Assembly: GCA_946480965.1 (NCBI GenBank)
Contig: CAMLMI010000079.1
Location: 1 to 15,709, forward strand
Length of the DNA: 15,709 nt
Direction: 5' to 3'
Origin: an uncultured Verrucomicrobiales bacterium
Lineage (GTDB): Bacteria; Verrucomicrobiota; Verrucomicrobiae; Limisphaerales; CANJSG01
A program made the translations under genes and the position numbers. The notes beneath the pieces are model-generated. The model searched no databases, was not told the DNA's origin, and worked only from the letters and a program-made list of their open reading frames with translations. Below, in pieces: positions 1-6,086 of this stretch (within the stretch, counting starts at the first letter, position 1; every line of letters starts with the position of its first letter).

Positions 1-236
1 TGCCGGGACGGCGCGGATTGCCGGACGGATTGAAGGTGGACCGGCACGGCAATGTTTTCAGCTCCGGCCCCGGCGGCATCCTCGTCATCGACTCCAAGGG
101 CAAACATCTCGGCACGATCTTCACCGGCGAAGCCACGGCCAACTGCGCCTTCGGCGACGACGGCTCCACGCTCTACATCACGGCCGACATGCACGTCTGC
201 CGGGTGAAGACGAAGACCAAGGGCATGGGCTTCTGA
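1..236 (+). CDS. SMP-30/gluconolactonase/LRE-like protein, 3' end only
   Basis: This is the C-terminal part (about 78 codons, reading from base 3) of a gene running off the left edge. The visible stretch reads GLPDGLKVDRHGNVF, followed by GGILVIDSKGKHLGTI and a late FGDDGSTLYITA segment. This is the usual last blades of a six-bladed SMP-30/gluconolactonase beta-propeller, where the PDG-x-x-VD-x-x-GN stretch carries a metal-binding Asp. Members hydrolyse sugar lactones or related esters, and many in this bacterial group are exported; the N-terminus is missing, so location and substrate cannot be judged. A TTG at 18 is inside the domain and is not the start. The next gene begins 6 bp after the stop on the same strand, so the two are probably co-transcribed. 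Confidence 0.8.
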   Translation, partial: PGRRGLPDGLKVDRHGNVFSSGPGGILVIDSKGKHLGTIFTGEATANCAFGDDGSTLYITADMHVCRVKTKTKGMGF

Positions 237-242
237 GGCCGC

Positions 243-1295
243 ATGGAAGAGGAACCACGGTCCCGTTGGACGCGCTGGGGGTGGATCGCCGCCTTCACGG
301 CGATCCTGCTGGGCGTGGTAGCGGTGGTCGTGGCGGCCCTGGCTTCGGCGGGCTCCACCGATCGCACCCTGCTGGCCATGTCCCGGCTGGGCGCGCAGGG
401 CTTCGGCGGCGGGCTCATCTGGGGCCGCTACCAGCCCCTCTCCTCCCCGAACGCGACCAACCCGGCGCAGTGGAAGCTGCCGCCGGGCTTCGTGGAGCAG
501 GCCACGAACGACCTGCCCGGATTGGTCGAGGTGCTCAAGCTGGACGTCACCGGAGGGACTCCCGGTAGCTGGCGCGACCGGCTCCCGCCCATGATCCGGA
601 GGTGGCTGGCTCCCGACGACAACCAGGCCCGCGTCGGCCGGAGCATCGCCGCCTTCCACGCTCTGGGCTCCAACGCCGCACCGGCCCTCCCGGTCCTGGG
701 CGAAATGTTGACGAACTATCCGACCTCGACCGCGGCGGCCCATGCCCTGGCGGGAATCGGCCCCGAATCCATCCCGCTCTTCGTCCAGGCGACCGGTTCG
801 TCGAACGAATGGATCGGCTTCTGCGGAGCCTGGGGTTTGGCGCAGTTCGGCAGACTCGCCCGGCCGCACGCAGAACGGGTCGTGCAGGCGCAACGGGCGC
901 ATCCGAACTCGGGCGGCATCGGGCTGATGTTCTGGGCGCTGGGCGAGATCGGCGGGCCGCCCGAACGGATCTTGCCGACGCTGGCCACCGCGTTGCAGAG
1001 CACCAACGAATGGATCTTCGCTCCGGCCGCCGCCGCCGTGCGACGGCTGAACCGGATCGCAGAACTGCCGGACGGCCATCCGGACGCGTGGACCGGGGAA
1101 GAGCGGGAATGGTTCGCCGCCCGACGGCCGGCCCTGATCGACGCGCTGCGCAACACCCGCTCGATCCTGGGCGGTCGCCAAGCGACGGAAGCGGGCATGG
1201 TCCTGAACGAGCTGGAGGCCTCGGAAAATGAGGTCCGGGCCAAGGTCGGCGTCGCGCCGGCCAACCGGCCGGGGACACGGCCCGAGACGGAGTGA
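243..1295 (+). CDS. Membrane-anchored HEAT-like repeat protein, function unknown
   Basis: This is a 350-residue protein. The ATG at 243 is preceded by a short GAGG, 6 bp after the stop of the lactonase-like gene. A charged N-terminus (MEEEPRSRWTRW) precedes one hydrophobic segment at about residues 14-37, so the rest probably lies on the non-cytoplasmic side or is anchored at the membrane. Residues about 130-270 are Ala/Leu-rich helical units of HEAT type; examples are AAFHALGSNAAPALPVLGEM and AAHALAGIGPESIPLFVQA. The motif (S/T)NEWI occurs twice, near residues 188 and 254, marking an internal duplication. HEAT-type repeats usually act as protein-binding scaffolds; no catalytic motif is visible. 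High third-position GC supports coding. The family is inferred from pattern only, and the specific role is unknown. Confidence 0.75.
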   Translation: MEEEPRSRWTRWGWIAAFTAILLGVVAVVVAALASAGSTDRTLLAMSRLGAQGFGGGLIWGRYQPLSSPNATNPAQWKLPPGFVEQATNDLPGLVEVLKLDVTGGTPGSWRDRLPPMIRRWLAPDDNQARVGRSIAAFHALGSNAAPALPVLGEMLTNYPTSTAAAHALAGIGPESIPLFVQATGSSNEWIGFCGAWGLAQFGRLARPHAERVVQAQRAHPNSGGIGLMFWALGEIGGPPERILPTLATALQSTNEWIFAPAAAAVRRLNRIAELPDGHPDAWTGEEREWFAARRPALIDALRNTRSILGGRQATEAGMVLNELEASENEVRAKVGVAPANRPGTRPETE

Positions 1296-1363
1296 AAAGG
1301 GATGCGTGCCGACGGTCTGTTCCAACGGCTGGCGAGGCGCGGACGCCCGGAGATGGGGCGGGA

Positions 1364-2032
1364 TCAGTCTCCGGCCGGGAATCGCACCGGACTGCGGGCG
1401 GCTTCGTGGAGCCGACGCAGGAAGGTCTCGCGCGGGATCTCCTCCGCGCCGAGCCGACGGGTGGCATCCGTCACCATCTGCACGTCCAGCAGCGCGAAGC
1501 CCGCGCCCCGGAGCCGCTGCACGAGGTGGAAGAGGGCCGCCTTCGAGGCGTCGTCCACGCGGTGGAACATCGATTCCCCGCTGAAGACCGCGCCGACCTG
1601 CACGCCGTAGATCCCGCCCACGAGGCGTCCTTCCTGCCAGCATTCCACGCTGTGCGCGTGGCCCAGCCGGTGCAGCTCCGTGTAGCCCGCGACGAATTCC
1701 GGCGTGATCCAGGTGCCGCCCTTGCGGTGCTCGACCGCGCAGGCGGCCACGACTTCGGGGAAGGCCCGGTCCACCGTGATCCGAAAGGGGTCCCGCCGCA
1801 GCGTGCGCCGCAGGCTGCGCGAAACGCGGAGACGGTCGAGCTCCAGCACGCCCCGGGGATCGGGGCACCACCAGGTCACGGGCGCGACCGTCCACGGGAA
1901 GAGCCCGAGCCGATACGCCGCGAGGAGGCAGGCGGGCGAGAGATCCCCGCCGACGGCCACGGGCGACGCGGCGTATCTGCCCGGGGGCAGGCCCAGCGGA
2001 TCGGGGAACCGGGGTTGGGCCGACGGTGTCAT
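1364..2032 (-). CDS. aat: Leucyl/phenylalanyl-tRNA--protein transferase
   Basis: Aat transfers Leu or Phe from aminoacyl-tRNA to the N-terminal Arg/Lys of proteins, creating a primary N-degron for ClpS/ClpAP. The 222-residue product is close to the E. coli length (about 234). Family blocks are clear: VAVGGDLSPACLLAAYRLGLFPW near residues 26-48 (shown here only as a landmark), WWCPDPRGVL (54-63; the usual form is WWSPDPR), VSRSLRRTLRR, GGTWIT, GRLVGGIYGV and GESMFHRVDDASKAAL (152-167). The start is the ATG at 2032, because it overlaps the stop of the preceding gene as ATGA and the family blocks begin about 20 residues later. A longer open frame runs to 2629 but lies over the two upstream genes. 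It is third in the clpS - DUF2017-like - aat operon. Confidence 0.93.
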   Translation of the reverse strand: MTPSAQPRFPDPLGLPPGRYAASPVAVGGDLSPACLLAAYRLGLFPWTVAPVTWWCPDPRGVLELDRLRVSRSLRRTLRRDPFRITVDRAFPEVVAACAVEHRKGGTWITPEFVAGYTELHRLGHAHSVECWQEGRLVGGIYGVQVGAVFSGESMFHRVDDASKAALFHLVQRLRGAGFALLDVQMVTDATRRLGAEEIPRETFLRRLHEAARSPVRFPAGD

Positions 2033-2523
2033 TCGCCGGGCGGTTCCGGGGAGTCCCCGTCGGCGGCGTGCAGCGCCAGCAGGAGACCCATCTGCAGCTC
2101 CCCGGCGAGCATCATGAGCCAGGCATGGGAATCCACGCCCGTGGCCAGGAGCTGCGTGAGCCTCGGCAGCTCCTCGGGGGAACCGAGCCGCGTCCAAGCG
2201 CCGACGCGGAGGTTGTTCAGGATCTGGAGCAGGGACTCGGCCTCGGGGTCCGACAGCTCCTGTTGCCAGCCGGATTCGGCGGGGAGGAAATTCTCCGGCC
2301 GCAGCAGGTTCTTCAGCCAGGCCCGGTGGCGCTTCACCTCGTCGGCCCGGGCGGCGTGCAGCCAGGCCTCGGCCCCATCGGGCAAGGACGCTCCTTCCCG
2401 GCTCAACGGCTGGTCCTCGGGCTGGTGCAGCGGGTAGAGCTCGGCCAGGGTTTCGAGCAGCCGCTTCTCCGTGGAGCTCCAGACGACGACCAGCGTGGCG
2501 TTGTTGCGGTGCAGCAGCTTCAT
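2029..2523 (-). CDS. DUF2017-like protein between clpS and aat
   Basis: This is a 164-residue soluble protein with no signal peptide or membrane segment. The central block SDPEAESLLQILNNLRVGAW followed by TRLG resembles DUF2017, a family I know as the usual neighbour of clpS in Actinobacteria. The assignment is from memory of that pattern and was not searched. The first part is beta-rich (MKLLHRNNATLVVVW), and the remainder is helical and acidic. Its ATG (2523) overlaps the clpS stop and its stop overlaps the aat ATG, both as ATGA, so the three products are probably translationally coupled. Its position between an N-degron adaptor and an N-degron-making transferase suggests a regulatory or accessory part in the same pathway. 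No catalytic motif is visible. Confidence 0.72.
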   Translation of the reverse strand: MKLLHRNNATLVVVWSSTEKRLLETLAELYPLHQPEDQPLSREGASLPDGAEAWLHAARADEVKRHRAWLKNLLRPENFLPAESGWQQELSDPEAESLLQILNNLRVGAWTRLGSPEELPRLTQLLATGVDSHAWLMMLAGELQMGLLLALHAADGDSPEPPGE

Positions 2524-2822
2524 CGGTCCTTCTCCAGCGTGGCGTGCAGCGAGTAGCCCTGGAGCTGGTGGACGTAGAGCTCCGCCTTCTCGAACCCCGC
2601 CCGGGCCACGACGCTCTTCCCCTTTTCATGCACCTCCAGCATGTGCTTCTCCGCTTTCGGCTTCGGCCACGCGAACACGCGCATGAAGACGTGGGTGACG
2701 AACTCCATGTAGTTCACCGGATCGTTCCAGACCACGACGTTCCAGCCGGTGTCGTGCGACTCGGCCGGCTTTTCCTGCGTCGATTTGTCCGGGGTGATGA
2801 CCGGGGTCTCGGTTTCCGCCAT
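2520..2822 (-). CDS. clpS: ClpS, N-degron adaptor of the Clp protease
   Basis: ClpS binds proteins with N-terminal Leu, Phe, Tyr or Trp and delivers them to the Clp AAA+ unfoldase (ClpA, or ClpC in some lineages). The 100-residue product has the usual disordered N-terminal tail (about 26 residues, rich in T/P/E/K), followed by the folded core. Pocket residues can be read: N33-D34 (VVVWNDPVNYMEFV), the gatekeeper Met39 and His65 in MLEVHEKGKS, with the C-terminal SLHATLEKD. The start is the ATG at 2822; no clear Shine-Dalgarno is seen. It is the first gene of the operon, with 139 bp between it and the methyltransferase stop, where its promoter presumably lies. No clpA/clpC is in the window. 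Confidence 0.93.
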   Translation of the reverse strand: MAETETPVITPDKSTQEKPAESHDTGWNVVVWNDPVNYMEFVTHVFMRVFAWPKPKAEKHMLEVHEKGKSVVARAGFEKAELYVHQLQGYSLHATLEKDR

Positions 2823-2961
2823 GCGGCGAAGCTAGGGTCGCCGCGACGGCCCGGCAACAGCTCCGATGGAGTCGCGGACCGGCTCCGGCCGGACGAGCAG
2901 GGAGGCCCGCCCACGCCACCCGGCAACGCGCTCCCGGCGCTGCCCGCGGCCGCGTTCCGGA

Positions 2962-3672
2962 TCAGACCGGGCGCGGGGCGCTGCGGGCAAACCACGCATG
3001 GATGAGGCCGGTTTGGAGGAACTGCACCGGCGGCTCGAAGCCGCCCTCGGCGATCAGCGCACAGATCCGGTCCTGCGGAAGGACCGCGACATCCCGGCCA
3101 TAGACGACGCGCATCTTTTCGAGCTGCTCCGGCGGGCTGCCGGTTTCCCGCATCAGCCGGATCCACACGTCCAACAGGCTTTGGTAGGCGGGAGTAGCGA
3201 GGTCGGACGCCAAATCGGCGGTGGCGAGAAAACCGCCGGGCCGCAGCCGCTGGGCGATGGCGCGGAAGAACGCCGTCCGCGCATCGGGCGCGAGGAGGAA
3301 CTGGGAGACGAGCAGCGAGGTCGCCGCGTCGAACGGTTCCGAAGGTGGCAAGGTCTCCAGATAGCCTGCATGGAAGGCGCAACGCGAAGCGAGGCCGCGC
3401 TCATCGGCCTTGCGGCGGCAGACGTCCAGCATCGGGGCCGAGGGTTCCACCGCGACGAACCGCCAACCGGGAAACTTCTCCGCGAGATAGATCAGCTCCT
3501 GGCCCGTGCCGGCGCCCACGCAGAGAATCCGCGCCTCGGCGGGCAGGTCGGCGAAGATCGCGCCGATGAGCAGATGCAGCGCGTCCCGCATGGCCGCCAG
3601 CTTGGCGTATTTCTGGTCATACGTAGAGGCGTGGGATTGGTCGAAGGCGACGGGTGGAGAGGTGGGTTGCAT
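2962..3672 (-). CDS. Class I SAM-dependent methyltransferase
   Basis: This is a 236-residue soluble protein with a Rossmann-type methyltransferase fold. Motif I is ILCVGAGTGQE (residues 49-59). The acidic residue after strand 2 that binds the SAM ribose is E76 in VAVEPSAPMLDV. The later RLRPGGFLATADL block (about 142-154) is the usual strand-5 region. The C-terminal third (RLMRETGSPPEQLEKMR, then a GGFEPP loop) is the type found in small-molecule methyltransferases; the substrate cannot be told. The start is the ATG at 3672 because a strong AAGGAAGG lies 6 nt upstream. The open frame extends to 3906 without a comparable site. It lies 91 bp downstream of the PH-like protein gene and 139 bp upstream of clpS on the same strand. 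Confidence 0.85.
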   Translation of the reverse strand: MQPTSPPVAFDQSHASTYDQKYAKLAAMRDALHLLIGAIFADLPAEARILCVGAGTGQELIYLAEKFPGWRFVAVEPSAPMLDVCRRKADERGLASRCAFHAGYLETLPPSEPFDAATSLLVSQFLLAPDARTAFFRAIAQRLRPGGFLATADLASDLATPAYQSLLDVWIRLMRETGSPPEQLEKMRVVYGRDVAVLPQDRICALIAEGGFEPPVQFLQTGLIHAWFARSAPRPV

Positions 3673-3678
3673 TGAAAA

Positions 3679-3686
3679 CCTTCCTT
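3679..3686 (-). promoter_or_regulatory. Strong ribosome binding site of the methyltransferase gene
   Basis: AAGGAAGG on the minus strand lies 6 nt before the ATG at 3672. It fixes the start of the methyltransferase and stands out because most other starts in this window have no recognisable Shine-Dalgarno. Confidence 0.75.
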
Positions 3687-3763
3687 GGCAGTCCGTCGGA
3701 AAGGGTGCTCCTTGGAGACCAAGTCGAATGGAGATTCGGACGGCGTGGCTGCAGCGCCTTCCA

Positions 3764-4201
3764 TCATGTTCCCTCCACAAACTCAATCCTGATATGCGGG
3801 AAATGCGCAGCCAAGTAGTCGCGAACTCGGCCGCCATAGCCGATGAGCTTGATCTTCCGAGTGCTCGCATCCAAGAAGGTAAAGGCGAGCGTGCTCGAAC
3901 AATCATCCACTACGACAGCGCGCACTGTGCTCAAATCAATGCGACCGGAGGACTTCGGCCATCGCGCGTAGGACCAACTCAAGACTCCATCCTCGATGGT
4001 CATGCTCCAAATCTCGCCCTTGAGGAACGCGTAGATGCCGCTCACCACAAGCACAACCAAGAAAACACCAACAACGGTGAAAACGGGATCGCGCGTGAAG
4101 ATGAAAAAAACAGCCAGCACAGCCGTGAATACAGTCGCAATCATCGCGTAAAGGCCGCGTGCCTTTTGCGTGTAGTGGTATGGTGACTGAACTGCGCTCA
4201 T
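3764..4201 (-). CDS. Two-TM protein with a beta-rich (PH-like) C-terminal domain, unknown
   Basis: This is a 145-residue protein. Two hydrophobic segments (about 17-36 and 40-60) form a hairpin in the membrane, followed by about 85 residues of alternating short strands (EIWSMTIEDGVLSWSYARW, then STVRAVVVDD and LAFTFLDASTRKIKLIGYGG) and an end with HFPHIRIEFVEGT. This arrangement resembles bacterial PH-like membrane proteins; that is an inference from layout, not a family hit. The start is uncertain. The ATG at 4201 gives a natural N-terminus, while an ATG at 4300 would add 33 residues with no obvious domain. Neither has a good Shine-Dalgarno, though AAAGGG lies about 10 nt before 4300. Base composition is clearly more AT-rich and codon use less GC3-biased than its neighbours, which is consistent with recent acquisition. 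Confidence 0.6.
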   Translation of the reverse strand: MSAVQSPYHYTQKARGLYAMIATVFTAVLAVFFIFTRDPVFTVVGVFLVVLVVSGIYAFLKGEIWSMTIEDGVLSWSYARWPKSSGRIDLSTVRAVVVDDCSSTLAFTFLDASTRKIKLIGYGGRVRDYLAAHFPHIRIEFVEGT

Positions 4202-4312
4202 GCGATGATGGCTAACATTGTTATTGAGCTGCACGATCCTGTGCCTGGTCGCGCCAACGAGGAAGGCTGTTTTTTCGCCTATTAGACTGTGCTGCTCCAT
4301 CGCGGACGCCCT

Positions 4313-6058
4313 TTATTCCGCCGCTTCCTCCGACGGCCGTTGGTTCATCTCGTTGCGCTGGCTGGCCATGACGACGATCTGGTCGCGGATGTCGGGGTAG
4401 CGGCGGAGGATTTCCCGGAAGTCGCCCTGGCTGAGGGTGAGAAGCTTGCAGTAGTCGAGCGCCGTAACGTCGGCGGAGCGGGGCTGGCCGTTGATGAGGG
4501 CCATTTCGCCGAAGAAAGCGCCGGGGCCGAGCTTGATGCGGCGGCTGGCCACGGAGACCTCCACCTCGCCGGAGGAGATGAAGTAGGCCATGTCGGCCTT
4601 GTCGCCAGCGCGGATGATGCGCTGGCCGGGCGTGGCTTCCTTGGGCTCGAAGTGGAGGATGACGACCTCGCGCTGTTCGGGCGTGAGGTTGGAGAACATG
4701 GGGAAGCGCTCGACCAGTTCCTCCGGGGTGAAGCTCTTGTGGGCGGCGTGCTTGGCCTCGGCGGCGGCCTTGGCGGCGTTGAGTTCGCCTTCCAGCCGGG
4801 CGATGCCGCCGGCCCGGGATTCTTCCAGCGATCGGAGCAGCTTGGGCCGGGCGCGGATCGCGGCGGTCAGGCGTTCGGAGAGGGTGAAGGCCAGGGGGTT
4901 CAGGGTGATCGAGAGGATCGCGGCGGCGAGGATCAGGCTGAGGCCTTCCTGGGGCAGGAGCTGGTGGGCGATGCCGAGCCCGGCGAGGATGAAGGAGAAT
5001 TCCCCGACCTGGGCGAGCGCGGCCGAGACCATCAGCGCGGTGCTGGCCGGGTAGCCGAGCACCAGGACGATGCCGAAGGCGATGATGGACTTGCCGATGA
5101 GGACCAGCAGCAGCACGGCCAGCACCATCAACGGCTGCCGCACGAGGATGGTCGGGTCGAACATCATGCCGACGGAGATGAAGAAGAGGACGGCGAAGGC
5201 GTCCTGGAGCGGGAGGGAATTGGCGGCGGCCTTGTGGCTGAGGGAGGACTCGTTCAGCACCATGCCCGCGAAGAAGGCGCCGAGGGCGAAGGAGATTCCG
5301 AAGAGCTTGGCCGAGCCGAAGGCGATGCCGATGGAGACGGCGAGCACGGACAGGGTGAACAGCTCGCGCGAGCCGGTGCGGGCGACCTGGCGGAGAATCC
5401 ACGGCATGACGCGGGGTCCGGCGGTCAGGGCGATGGCGGCGAAGGCGCCGACCTTGGCCAGGGTGATGACGAGGGTGAGGAAGATGTTCTGCTCTCCGTG
5501 GGAGCCGCCGTGGCCGCCGTCGGTCGTTCCGCCCAGCACTCCGGCGAGCGCGGGCAGGAGCACGAGGACGAGGACCATCGCCAGGTCCTCGACGATCAGC
5601 CAGCCGACGGCGATGCGGCCGTTGGTGGTGGCGACGCCGTTGCGTTCCTCCAAGGCCTTCAGCAGGACCACGGTGCTGGCCACGGAGAGGCTCAGCCCCA
5701 GGACCACGCCCGCGCCGAGCGACCAGCCCCAGAACTTGACCAGGGCGATGCCGATGAGCGTGGCGAGCACGATCTGGCCCACCGCGCCGGGGATGGCGAT
5801 GCGCCGCACCGCCATGAGGTCGGCGAGGGAAAAGTGCAGGCCGACGCCGAACATGAGGAGGATGACGCCGATCTCGGCGAGCTGGCCCGTGAGCACGCTG
5901 TCGGTGACGAAGCCCCACGTGTGCGGCCCGATGGCGACTCCCGCCAGCAGGTAGCCGACCAGTGGGGGCAGGCGGAGCTTGCTGGCGATGAAGCCGAAGA
6001 CGAACGCGAAGGCGAAGCCTACGGCTATCGTGGAGATCAGCGTGACATCGTGGGGCAT
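4313..6058 (-). CDS. CPA2 (Kef/YbaL-type) cation:proton antiporter with C-terminal cyclic-nucleotide-binding domain
   Basis: This 581-residue inner-membrane protein probably exchanges K+ or Na+ for H+. Residues about 5-390 are the Na+/H+ exchanger domain with about 12 TM segments. Landmarks are LPPLVGYLLAGVAIGPHTWG (30-49), SVASTVVLLKAL and GWLIVEDLAMVL, with the ion-site pair E157-D158. A linker rich in E/A/K follows (about 410-450), then a cNMP-binding domain (about 452-570) starting FPMFSNLTPEQREVV. Its phosphate-binding cassette FGEMALINGQPRSA keeps G517, E518, R527 and S528, so it could bind cAMP or a related nucleotide. There is no TrkA-N domain, unlike KefB/KefC or YbaL. The ATG at 6058 was chosen because the upstream TTG at 6100 overlaps the previous gene. 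The gene begins 28 bp after the stop of the other antiporter, so the two form an operon. Confidence 0.88.
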   Translation of the reverse strand: MPHDVTLISTIAVGFAFAFVFGFIASKLRLPPLVGYLLAGVAIGPHTWGFVTDSVLTGQLAEIGVILLMFGVGLHFSLADLMAVRRIAIPGAVGQIVLATLIGIALVKFWGWSLGAGVVLGLSLSVASTVVLLKALEERNGVATTNGRIAVGWLIVEDLAMVLVLVLLPALAGVLGGTTDGGHGGSHGEQNIFLTLVITLAKVGAFAAIALTAGPRVMPWILRQVARTGSRELFTLSVLAVSIGIAFGSAKLFGISFALGAFFAGMVLNESSLSHKAAANSLPLQDAFAVLFFISVGMMFDPTILVRQPLMVLAVLLLVLIGKSIIAFGIVLVLGYPASTALMVSAALAQVGEFSFILAGLGIAHQLLPQEGLSLILAAAILSITLNPLAFTLSERLTAAIRARPKLLRSLEESRAGGIARLEGELNAAKAAAEAKHAAHKSFTPEELVERFPMFSNLTPEQREVVILHFEPKEATPGQRIIRAGDKADMAYFISSGEVEVSVASRRIKLGPGAFFGEMALINGQPRSADVTALDYCKLLTLSQGDFREILRRYPDIRDQIVVMASQRNEMNQRPSEEAAE

Positions 6059-6086
6059 GGCGGCGGTGGTATGAATGCCGGAATGT

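Noticed and set aside
1347..1374. CCGGAGA/TCTCCGG stem between the convergent HEAT-like and aat genes as a terminator.
   Set aside because: The arms are only 7 bp, the loop is 14 nt, there is no T-run, and it overlaps the aat stop codon.
2033..2629. Upstream extension of the aat frame.
   Set aside because: It overlaps the DUF2017-like and clpS genes, is Arg/Ala-rich noise, and the ATGA-coupled ATG at 2032 fits the family length.
4202..4300. Possible integron attC site or N-terminal extension before the two-TM gene (palindromic TAACAATGTTAG-like core on the minus strand).
   Set aside because: The consensus outer and inner core boxes could not be aligned on both sides, and no integrase or second site is present. 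It was kept only as a composition anomaly.
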